In this document: positions 1 to 5,130 of the stretch, piece by piece
How positions within the stretch are numbered: position 1 is the stretch's first letter
How the letters are laid out: the number at the start of each line of letters is the position of its first letter
Assembly: GCA_002498185.1 (NCBI GenBank)
Contig: DAGO01000101.1
Coordinates: 1 to 5,130 of the forward strand
Length of the DNA stretch: 5,130 bases
Direction of reading: 5' to 3'
Source of the DNA: Euryarchaeota archaeon UBA10
GTDB lineage: Archaea; Thermoplasmatota; Poseidoniia; Poseidoniales; Poseidoniaceae
Made by a program: the position numbers and the translations under genes
Notes under the pieces: model-generated
Told to the model about the DNA's origin: nothing
What the model saw: only the letters and a program-made list of their open reading frames with translations
Databases searched by the model: none

Positions 1-188
1 CCGGTTTATGTTTATGAAAGTGTCTGATTTTTATTATAAACGGTAAAGTTTAGGTCATTTTCTGTAAAAATATGGAAATTAATTTTCCGAAATAATTTTT
101 ATTTTTTATTTTATTTTTACATTTTTTTTATTTTTTTTGATTTATTTTTGCATCAAAGTAAGAATCCATTTACTTAAATGGGGGCTCT
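1..188. other. AT-rich intergenic region, no defensible gene
   Basis: This stretch is strongly AT-rich, and from about position 93 to 150 it is almost entirely T with a few A. All three forward frames close early: a TGA at 25-27 in frame 1, a TAA at 44-46 in frame 2 and a TGA at 13-15 in frame 3. At most the last few codons of an upstream plus-strand gene could lie here, and I cannot tell which frame would be right. No ORF on either strand looks like a real protein. The region probably carries the 3' end signal of whatever lies to the left and the promoter of the gene that starts at 189. Confidence 0.6.
74..150 (+). terminator. possible hairpin plus long T-tract terminator
   Basis: A small inverted repeat at 74-88 (GGAAA, loop TTAAT, TTTCC) is followed, after a few bases, by some 55 bases that are mostly T, including runs of eight. 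Archaeal RNA polymerase terminates at oligo-T tracts in the non-template strand with or without a hairpin, so this could end a plus-strand transcript entering from the left. The stem is short and AT-rich, and the upstream gene is not visible. The tract could equally be plain low-complexity intergenic DNA or part of the promoter region of the next gene. Confidence 0.3.
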
Positions 189-641
189 GTGTCAGATAAT
201 TCGATGAACACTGCAGAGACAGTTTCACACGCTGAAGTTCAAGCCTTCCTTGACGAAGTTTTGGCACTAGATATTCCTAAGAAATATTCAGACTGGTATC
301 AGGTCGATGTATCTGCGGTATTGAATGACTGTCAAATCCAAGGACACGAAGTTGATGAAACCTCAGGAGATTCTCTTGTATTTCTCAAATCCTCTCTACT
401 ATTTTGCTCCCCAGAATTAGGTGTTATGCGTCACTATCCTCGTAGCCTAGTTCACTGCTTTGTTGAGGATAAAAGACCTGAACAAAATAAAGACGAAGAA
501 TTACTTTTCAGAGGAGAATTATTCTCAATCACTCCAGAATCCGAACAGCTATGTTGGGTAAGAGATTGTACAAGCGATCACGAGATTCCAGAGACACAAT
601 CAAAAATTTCTGGATGGATGAAGTGGCTCAATCAAGCCTGA
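189..641 (+). CDS. hypothetical acidic soluble protein, 150 aa
   Basis: I do not recognise this protein. It opens with GTG at 189, and an in-frame TAA at 159-161 limits any extension. An in-frame ATG at 204 (residue 6) is an alternative start and would leave 145 aa. The only purine-rich stretch ahead of the GTG is a run of five G at 180-184, so the start is uncertain. The product is acidic and predicted cytoplasmic, with no signal peptide or membrane segment. It has five cysteines (48, 73, 90, 122, 127) that do not form a CxxC motif. The C-terminal third is rich in Trp, Glu and Ser and ends in a Trp-containing amphipathic segment (about 139-148). It reads in the same direction as enolase, which begins 56 bases downstream, so the two may be co-transcribed, but nothing in the sequence ties it to glycolysis. 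Even codon use and a full-length open frame support a real gene. Confidence 0.7.
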   Translation: MSDNSMNTAETVSHAEVQAFLDEVLALDIPKKYSDWYQVDVSAVLNDCQIQGHEVDETSGDSLVFLKSSLLFCSPELGVMRHYPRSLVHCFVEDKRPEQNKDEELLFRGELFSITPESEQLCWVRDCTSDHEIPETQSKISGWMKWLNQA

Positions 642-686
642 TTTCCTCCGTTTGATTCAAGGACGAGTTATCCCTCGGCCAATTTA

Positions 687-690
687 GAGG
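687..690 (+). promoter_or_regulatory. ribosome binding site of enolase
   Basis: GAGG lies seven bases ahead of the ATG at 698 and matches the core of the archaeal and bacterial anti-Shine-Dalgarno sequence. It supports 698 as the enolase start, which also fits the usual enolase N-terminus. Confidence 0.55.
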
Positions 691-697
691 CAATTCA

Positions 698-1948
698 ATG
701 TCAGACATTATCTCCGGTCTCGACGCTAGAATGGTACTAGATAGCCGTGGCAATCCTACTGTCGAAGTTGACTGTTACGTAGGAGGTGTCCTCCTTGGTC
801 GTGCAATGGTCCCTAGCGGAGCATCAACAGGTGCATATGAAGCCATTGAATTGCGAGACGGAGACTCCTCTCGCTGGTTAGGAAAGGGTGTTGACAGTGC
901 GGTAAACAATGTCGTTGAAGCGATTCAAGAAGCACTGGTCGGCATGCCGGTAGACGACCAAAAAGCGATTGATGAGGTCATGATTGAATTAGACGGCACT
1001 CCAAACAAAGCCAACCTAGGAGCGAATGCGATGCTAGGAGTTTCAATGGCTTGCCTTCATGCGGGTGCCGCACTACACGAGCTCCCATTGTGGAGGTATG
1101 TTGGGGGAGTTGCTGGTGGCTTAATGCCAGTTCCAATGCTAAATATCCTAAATGGCGGTGCACATGCAGCATCAAACGTTGATGTCCAGGAATTTATGGT
1201 AATGCCTCACGGATTCGACACTTTCCCAGAGGCTTTGCGAGCAGGCGTTGAGTGTTATCACTCTCTAAAGCGTGAACTAAAGTCCGATGGCTTGCTTGGA
1301 GGCGTGGGTGATGAAGGCGGTTTTGCACCAAATCTTCCTGCTAATGAAGCGGGACTAGGTTACATGGTTAGGGCGATTGAAGGCGCAGGTTATAGCACAG
1401 AAGAAATTGGAATCGCTCTCGATGTTGCTTCTACAGAATTCTACAAAGATGGAGCCTACCACATGGATGGCAAGGAATTGTCCGGCGAGGAATTGTCAGA
1501 CATTTACGCATCATGGGTTGACGAATATCCTCTACTATCTATCGAAGATGGGTTCGCCGAAGATGACTGGAGAAGCTGGTCACACTGCATGCGCGACATT
1601 GGCGACAGAGTACAGTTGGTAGGCGACGACCTATTCGTTACTCAAACTGAACGCCTATCCATGGGTATTGACTCCAAGGCCGCCAATGCTATTCTGGTTA
1701 AGGTAAACCAGGTTGGAACCATAACCGAAACTCTCGAAACAATGGATTTAGCATCCGCTCATGGTTTCAACAGCGTAGTCAGTCATCGCTCAGGTGAAAC
1801 CGAAGACACCACCATTGCAGATTTGGCGGTTGGAACACGGGCTGGACAAATCAAGACCGGCGCTCCGGCACGCTCAGACCGTGTTGCTAAATACAATCAA
1901 TTGTTGAGAATTAGTAACGAAGTTAGCGAATATCGCTCACCATTTTGA
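698..1948 (+). CDS. eno: enolase (phosphopyruvate hydratase)
   Basis: Enolase interconverts 2-phosphoglycerate and phosphoenolpyruvate in the cytoplasm, in glycolysis and gluconeogenesis, using two Mg2+ ions. The 416 residues are slightly short of the usual 420-430. The N-terminal domain (about 1-130) carries the DSRGNPTVEV signature (15-24) and the mobile SGAST loop (40-44), whose Ser43 should ligate the second metal. The C-terminal barrel holds GGAHA with His155, Gln164-Glu165, GDEGGFAP with Glu206, the metal ligands Asp242, Glu283 (SIEDGF) and Asp310/Asp311 (VGDDLFVT), the general base Lys335, the signature SHRSGET (362-368) and Lys386 (IKTGAP). Every catalytic position I can align by motif is intact, so it should be active. 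The ATG is preceded by GAGG. The stop overlaps the Shine-Dalgarno of the next gene, and the unknown 150-aa gene lies 56 bases upstream, so the three may form an operon. Confidence 0.98.
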   Translation: MSDIISGLDARMVLDSRGNPTVEVDCYVGGVLLGRAMVPSGASTGAYEAIELRDGDSSRWLGKGVDSAVNNVVEAIQEALVGMPVDDQKAIDEVMIELDGTPNKANLGANAMLGVSMACLHAGAALHELPLWRYVGGVAGGLMPVPMLNILNGGAHAASNVDVQEFMVMPHGFDTFPEALRAGVECYHSLKRELKSDGLLGGVGDEGGFAPNLPANEAGLGYMVRAIEGAGYSTEEIGIALDVASTEFYKDGAYHMDGKELSGEELSDIYASWVDEYPLLSIEDGFAEDDWRSWSHCMRDIGDRVQLVGDDLFVTQTERLSMGIDSKAANAILVKVNQVGTITETLETMDLASAHGFNSVVSHRSGETEDTTIADLAVGTRAGQIKTGAPARSDRVAKYNQLLRISNEVSEYRSPF

Positions 1949-1954
1949 GGTGAG
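1947..1954 (+). promoter_or_regulatory. strong Shine-Dalgarno overlapping the enolase stop
   Basis: GAGGTGAG begins inside the enolase TGA (1946-1948) and precedes the ATG at 1958. Seven bases match the GGAGGTGAT complement of the archaeal 16S 3' end, with four bases between the GGTGA part and the start. It fixes the start of the propeller gene and suggests that its translation follows enolase translation on one mRNA. Confidence 0.7.
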
Positions 1955-1957
1955 AAG

Positions 1958-2995
1958 ATGAAGGTAAGGCGGGAACTTCTCCCGATTGTTATCTCCTTGG
2001 TATTCCTAATTTTAGCTAGGGAAATTTATCCTTATGCCGGAGTAATGGTGGCTGAAATCCACGATGATAGATATGAGCAAAACACCATTGCAACGGGCTT
2101 AGGCGGGCCAACTTGCCTAGTATTCCACGAAGATGTTCTGCATGTCTGTGATCGAGACGGCGGCCGAATTATCACAATCGGTGGTGATGTATTGCTCGAT
2201 GGTCTGGACTATCCTCACGGGATGGTAATTGTCGAAGAAGGGATAGTAATCTCAGAACAAGGAAAACTCAGCATATATGATTTTAATTTTGAAAACCCAG
2301 AAATCCTAGTTGATGGAATTCCATCTGGAAACCATCAAACCAATGCAGTAAATCAACTTCCAAACGGAACTTTGGTTTGGCACAGCGGCAGCACCTGCAA
2401 TCTTTGTGATGAAGACGATGATAGGAATGCTGCACTACTATGGGTCAATTTGACAACAAAGGAACACGGTATTCTTGCAACAGGAGTTCGCAATTCTTTC
2501 GACGGCGTGTGGGTTGATGACATTGGCTATCTATTCACAGATAATGGACAAGACACCATGGGTGAAGATTTTCCTGATGAGGAAGTCAATCTTCTCGTCG
2601 AAGGCGCTGATTATGGTTGGCTAGAGGAGTCGCCAGAAGACCCTCATCCTGATGGAACAGAAGCCCCAATAGCGACTTGGACGCCACATACTTCAGTCAA
2701 TGGAATGACCACAAGACCTGCAAATTTGCCGGGAGGCGAGCATACAGTCTACGCCACAGTTTTCGGCTCTTGGGCAACAATTTTCCCAAAAGGACATCAA
2801 ATATTGAAAATCGATTTCACTGAAACCGATGATGGCTGGGTTGGAGATGTCGAAGTGTTCGCATCAGATGTTGGTACACCATTGCCAATTACAGGTGGTC
2901 CCGATGGCAACCTGTACTATGCAACATTCGACCACGGAGGCGCAATACACGTAATTAGTCCACAAAATTTCGAAGGCGACTTCGATTGGATTTAG
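1958..2995 (+). CDS. membrane-anchored PQQ-type sugar (L-sorbosone) dehydrogenase-like beta-propeller
   Basis: This 345-aa protein resembles the soluble glucose/sorbosone dehydrogenase superfamily (COG2133, six-bladed beta-propeller), whose characterised members oxidise sugars with PQQ outside the cytoplasm. Residues 1-7 are basic and about 8-30 are hydrophobic, giving a signal peptide or N-terminal anchor without a clear lipobox. The propeller follows from about 43 to 335. Family motifs in order are His126 in a HQTNxxNQLPNGTL segment, which I align with the catalytic His followed by the DG-type turn; GSTCNLC (144-150) then an acidic stretch and RNAALLWVN, as in the sorbosone-dehydrogenase branch; TGVRNSFDGVW (175-185); TDNGQD (194-199); EEVNLLVEGADYGW (208-221); GSWATIFPKGH (270-280); and GPDGNLYYA (314-322). 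YGW is followed by Leu rather than the usual Pro. No PQQ synthesis gene is in view, so cofactor and substrate remain open. It lies nine bases after enolase and is probably translationally coupled to it. Confidence 0.82.
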   Translation: MKVRRELLPIVISLVFLILAREIYPYAGVMVAEIHDDRYEQNTIATGLGGPTCLVFHEDVLHVCDRDGGRIITIGGDVLLDGLDYPHGMVIVEEGIVISEQGKLSIYDFNFENPEILVDGIPSGNHQTNAVNQLPNGTLVWHSGSTCNLCDEDDDRNAALLWVNLTTKEHGILATGVRNSFDGVWVDDIGYLFTDNGQDTMGEDFPDEEVNLLVEGADYGWLEESPEDPHPDGTEAPIATWTPHTSVNGMTTRPANLPGGEHTVYATVFGSWATIFPKGHQILKIDFTETDDGWVGDVEVFASDVGTPLPITGGPDGNLYYATFDHGGAIHVISPQNFEGDFDWI

Positions 2996-3005
2996 TTGCC
3001 ACACA

Positions 3006-4139
3006 TCAACCTTCAAGCCAGTCCTTTAGTCGCTTACACCCCTCTCGGATTTGGCCTATGCTCGTTCCGTAGCTTAGCCTCACCAACCCTTCTCCCCCGG
3101 GCATTAGGGAGCCTGGTACAAGTTGTACCCCTGCCTCGTCTAAGGCTCGAGTTGCAAACTCGATGTCGTCCATTCCGGTTCCCGTGATATCTGCTAAAAT
3201 GTAGAACGCACCTTCTGGCTTTGGCGCTTCTATTCCCGGAATTTCTTGTAATAATGAATGGAAAACATCTCTCCTTTCTGCAAATGATTCGAAGAACGAA
3301 ATCCTATCTTCTTCCAAACCTAGAGCAACAGCTCCAGCTCCCATTAGGAATGTTGGAACGTGACTTGCAGCGCTTGCTTGGCAGGTTTTGACTCCCTCCA
3401 TTACATGAGTTGGGCCTGTAATCCAACCTAATCGCCAGCCGGTCATCGCCCAAATCTTGGACCAGCCTCCGATTGTCAGAGTTCTCTCTTTACCACCTTC
3501 GAATGTTGCTGGCGACACATAAGAGTGGTCGCAGTAAACCAAATCTGAATAGATCATATCGTCAAATATCCACAAGTCATTTTCTGCAGCGATAGAAGTC
3601 AATTCTTCAATTTCGCTTGGATGGTAAACAGCCCCGGTTGGATTGTTTGGAGAGTTGATTACAATGGCCTTGGTTTTGTCAGTAATCGCAGCTCTAGTAG
3701 CATCCATATCTGGGTGATAATTGTCTCTTCTAACAGGGACGTGAACTGGAACAGCACCGATTAATTTGAGCATTCCATCATACGATGGCCATGCAGGAGC
3801 AAATAGAAGAACTTCATCTCCAGGATTTAAACACGACATCATCGCATACAGTAGAGCCTGCTTGCAACCGGGAGAGACCAATACATCGTTTGCATCGACA
3901 TCTAAGTCGTATTTCGAAAGGTAATTTGCAACAGCCTCACACACTTCTTCGCTACCTTGGCTGCGAGTATATCCGTGCTCACCAGCGTCGAGTGCAGCCT
4001 TTGCAGTATCTACTACTGGCTGTGGTGTTCTGAAGTCGGGCTGTCCAACAGTGAAACGAACGACACCTTCCGGTGGCGGAGATAGGAAAGCGGCGAAACC
4101 GCGCCCAACGTCTCCAATATTCGAGTTCATTGTCGGCAC
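3006..4139 (-). CDS. class I/II PLP-dependent aminotransferase (aspartate/aromatic type)
   Basis: This is a fold-type I aminotransferase of the AspC/COG0436 group, transferring an amino group between an amino acid and a 2-oxo acid with pyridoxal phosphate in the cytoplasm. I chose GTG at 4139 because GGAGGGAG (4151-4144) sits seven bases before it, giving 377 aa. An in-frame TTG at 4172 (388 aa) and an ATG at 4130 (374 aa) are alternatives. In the 377-aa numbering the motifs are FTVGQPDF (29-36), GYTRSQG (56-62), SPGCKQAL (89-96), APAWPSY (114-120), NSPNNPTG (162-169, Asn166 contacting PLP), FDDMIYSDL (192-200, Asp193 and Tyr197), the Schiff-base Lys228 in GGWSKIWAMTGWRLGW (224-239), and VRLSYG (353-358), whose Arg354 binds the substrate carboxylate. 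The active site looks complete, but the amino-acid substrate cannot be read from the sequence. The gene converges with the propeller gene (10 bases between stops) and lies just downstream of tRNA-Cys on the same strand. Confidence 0.95.
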   Translation of the reverse strand: MPTMNSNIGDVGRGFAAFLSPPPEGVVRFTVGQPDFRTPQPVVDTAKAALDAGEHGYTRSQGSEEVCEAVANYLSKYDLDVDANDVLVSPGCKQALLYAMMSCLNPGDEVLLFAPAWPSYDGMLKLIGAVPVHVPVRRDNYHPDMDATRAAITDKTKAIVINSPNNPTGAVYHPSEIEELTSIAAENDLWIFDDMIYSDLVYCDHSYVSPATFEGGKERTLTIGGWSKIWAMTGWRLGWITGPTHVMEGVKTCQASAASHVPTFLMGAGAVALGLEEDRISFFESFAERRDVFHSLLQEIPGIEAPKPEGAFYILADITGTGMDDIEFATRALDEAGVQLVPGSLMPGGEGLVRLSYGTSIGQIREGCKRLKDWLEG

Positions 4140-4143
4140 AATA

Positions 4144-4151
4144 CTCCCTCC
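4144..4151 (-). promoter_or_regulatory. Shine-Dalgarno deciding the aminotransferase start
   Basis: On the minus strand GGAGGGAG lies here. Its GGAGG core ends seven bases before the GTG at 4139 and 16 bases before the ATG at 4130, and it falls inside the coding sequence if the TTG at 4172 were used. The spacing favours GTG. Confidence 0.6.
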
Positions 4152-4198
4152 AAGATATCCCCTCGTGTTCAATGGACACTATCAACAATGCGTGGAAT

Positions 4199-4272
4199 TG
4201 GAGCACGGACGGAGATTTGAACTCCGGTCTCAGGATCTGCAATCCCGCTCATAGCCGCTCTGACATCCGTGC
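4199..4272 (-). tRNA. tRNA-Cys (anticodon GCA), CCA encoded
   Basis: The 74-base minus-strand sequence folds as a full cloverleaf. The acceptor stem GCACGGA (4272-4266) pairs perfectly with TCCGTGC (4209-4203). The D-arm starts with TCA pairing with TGA and encloses the loop GG. The anticodon stem CGGGA/TCCTG (one G-U) holds the seven-base loop TTGCAGA, with GCA at 4240-4238. A four-base variable loop AGAC follows, then the T-arm CGGAG-TTCAAAT-CTCCG with perfect pairing. The discriminator base is T (4202), the U73 expected for cysteine identity, and CCA is encoded at 4201-4199. Position 13-22 would be a G-A mismatch; a non-Watson-Crick pair there also occurs in E. coli tRNA-Cys. The aminotransferase starts about 60 bases downstream on the same strand and may share the transcript. 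No intron is present. Confidence 0.96.
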
Positions 4273-4295
4273 AGTATTCGGGGCGACCGATAAGT

Positions 4296-4304
4296 TGTAT
4301 TTCA
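4296..4304 (-). promoter_or_regulatory. weak candidate TATA box for tRNA-Cys
   Basis: On the minus strand TTGAAATAC is centred near 4300, about 27 bases upstream of the mature tRNA 5' end (4272). That is the spacing expected if transcription starts almost at the tRNA. The match to the archaeal TTTAWATA consensus is mediocre. The element sits inside a small inverted repeat, GTTG-TATTT-CAAC on the plus strand (4294-4306), which may be chance. Confidence 0.25.
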
Positions 4305-4341
4305 ACGCGACTCAAACTATTGCGAAGAATATTTGCCACCG

Positions 4342-4349
4342 TTTTTTAA
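4342..4349 (+). promoter_or_regulatory. candidate TATA box for a leaderless transcript
   Basis: TTTTTTAA is centred about 26-27 bases before the A of the ATG at 4372, the usual distance from an archaeal TATA box to the transcription start. The 20 bases before the ATG contain no Shine-Dalgarno-like sequence. Together these suggest that transcription begins at or next to the start codon. Confidence 0.4.
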
Positions 4350-4371
4350 CCCAAAACCACTAGACACAACC

Positions 4372-5130
4372 ATGTCGGACGAAGTCCAAGAGCCTAAAAT
4401 TGAAATTAGCACCCCTCCAAAGTCCATCGAAATTCAATCTGCACCCGTTGCTGAAGAACCTGCAGTAACTCCAGTTATGCAAAACCAAGGTGCAATGTTA
4501 ACTGGCGGAATTGGTCAAACACAGGGCAATTTGATGGCAACCATGCCACAAAATGTCAAGTTTGTAATGGGCCCTAATGGGCAAATGATAGCAATCGAAA
4601 AACCACCGTTTGTTTGGAAGCATTTCTTCATTGGCGGAGGCATACCGTTTGCTATTTTCTTCGTACCTATGTTGATTCTAATGATTGGTGCAGGGCTTGG
4701 AATTGATGATACTGGAGATGGAGAAAAATTGGTCACTCTTTACAAAGATGAAAATAGCACAGTATATCGTGGAGAGTTTTCCTTAGATGAAGACAATTAC
4801 CTCTCATGGTGTGGTATTTACAGCGATCAAAATAACAATTTTCCTGATGTTTATTGCGACAGGTATGATGATTACAATGCACACATCTACAAATCTGATG
4901 GCCCAAGTGATGAATTAGTTGGACATTGGAATAATGAGAACCAAACAGTCTATTTCGACACAGGAATAGATTATGGACAAGAACTTAGATTTGAAGCGGA
5001 TTATTATTCTGAAGACGGATCATATGACTTCTTCATGGTTGTTGGCGACATTTCCCAAGCAACTTGTTGTTTAGGGCTACTACTCAGTATCGTATTCTTG
5101 ATTGTAGGATTTTCTCAAGGAAAGCCAGGC
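4372..5130 (+). CDS. two-TM membrane protein of unknown function, 3' end beyond window
   Basis: The frame opens with ATG at 4372 and stays open for 253 codons to the last base, so the C-terminus is missing. I do not recognise a named family. Residues 1-80 form a soluble, presumably cytoplasmic tail, first acidic and Pro-rich (about 1-34), then rich in Gln, Met, Asn and Gly (about 35-72), ending in a GPNGQM stretch and an EKPPFVWKHFF segment next to the membrane. The first transmembrane helix spans about 85-108 and the second about 229-247. Between them is an acidic ectodomain of roughly 120 residues, rich in Asp, Tyr and Asn, with two cysteines (147 and 162) that could form a disulfide and probable beta-strand pairs. 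After the second helix the chain is again polar (FSQGKPG). The topology resembles a small cell-surface sensor or scaffold, but no function can be claimed. It diverges from tRNA-Cys. Confidence 0.85.
   Translation, partial: MSDEVQEPKIEISTPPKSIEIQSAPVAEEPAVTPVMQNQGAMLTGGIGQTQGNLMATMPQNVKFVMGPNGQMIAIEKPPFVWKHFFIGGGIPFAIFFVPMLILMIGAGLGIDDTGDGEKLVTLYKDENSTVYRGEFSLDEDNYLSWCGIYSDQNNNFPDVYCDRYDDYNAHIYKSDGPSDELVGHWNNENQTVYFDTGIDYGQELRFEADYYSEDGSYDFFMVVGDISQATCCLGLLLSIVFLIVGFSQGKPG

Noticed and set aside
1..188. Replication origin in the AT-rich region
   Set aside because: High AT content and one small inverted repeat are not enough. I see no repeated origin recognition boxes and no orc1/cdc6 or dnaA gene nearby.
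665..680. Small hairpin (CGAG/CTCG) between the 150-aa gene and enolase as a terminator or attenuator
   Set aside because: The stem is only about four base pairs and is not followed by a T-tract, so it is likely chance.
978..1175. Minus-strand 65-aa open frame inside enolase
   Set aside because: It is fully antisense to well-conserved enolase codons, has no ribosome binding site and shows no protein-like features.
1377..1622. Plus-strand 81-aa frame in another register of enolase
   Set aside because: It overlaps the enolase active-site region, whose motifs are intact in the main frame, so it is a shadow frame.
2996..3187. 63-aa frame right after the propeller gene
   Set aside because: It is antisense to the C-terminus of the aminotransferase and its composition (many Pro, Leu, Arg) is that of a reverse-complement shadow.
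3785..4033. Plus-strand 82-aa frame
   Set aside because: It is antisense to the conserved N-terminal half of the aminotransferase and lacks a start signal.
3979..4242. Minus-strand 87-aa frame covering tRNA and aminotransferase start
   Set aside because: It runs through the tRNA-Cys gene and out of frame through the aminotransferase, so it is not a protein.
4051..4363. Two plus-strand frames (67 and 96 aa) across the aminotransferase start, the tRNA and the divergent gap
   Set aside because: Both are antisense to the tRNA-Cys cloverleaf and the aminotransferase N-terminus, and neither has a ribosome binding site.
4515..4736. Minus-strand 73-aa frame
   Set aside because: It is antisense to the two-TM protein, whose forward frame has a start, a promoter-like box and clear membrane segments.
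1..5130. CRISPR array, insertion sequence or phage elements
   Set aside because: No regularly spaced repeats, transposase or integrase motifs, or terminal inverted repeats with target duplications were seen on reading both strands.

Overview
This 5,130-base window most likely comes from an uncultivated archaeon, probably a marine Euryarchaeota/Thermoplasmata-type lineage such as Marine Group II (Poseidoniales). That is an inference. It rests on the style of the proteins (an acidic two-span membrane protein with a Pro/Gln/Met-rich tail, and a membrane-anchored sorbosone-dehydrogenase-like propeller), on Shine-Dalgarno sites matching GGAGGTGA, and on one gene with a TATA-like box spaced for leaderless transcription. 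A bacterial origin cannot be excluded, because the tRNA-Cys looks much like bacterial ones and encodes its own CCA.

Layout. Positions 1-188 are a very AT-rich intergenic stretch with a long T-tract, and no gene can be defended there. A plus-strand run of three genes follows: an unrecognised 150-aa acidic protein (189-641), enolase (698-1948), and a signal-anchored PQQ-type sugar (sorbosone) dehydrogenase-like beta-propeller (1958-2995). The Shine-Dalgarno of the third gene overlaps the enolase stop codon. The run ends tail to tail with a minus-strand class I PLP aminotransferase (3006 to about 4139), with only 10 bases between the stop codons. Just upstream of the aminotransferase, on the same strand, is a complete tRNA-Cys(GCA) at 4199-4272. 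The divergent gap 4273-4371 then leads to a plus-strand two-TM protein (from 4372) that is still open at the right edge.

Functionally this is mostly core metabolism: glycolysis/gluconeogenesis (enolase), amino-acid transamination and translation (tRNA-Cys). Alongside are two envelope-facing proteins, one a probable extracellular sugar oxidoreductase and one of unknown role. I see no mobile element, CRISPR array, defence system or obvious novel multi-gene system. The more interesting points are the tight enolase/propeller coupling, the tRNA-aminotransferase linkage with a start codon decided by its Shine-Dalgarno, the leaderless-type promoter of the last gene, and the two proteins without a recognised family.
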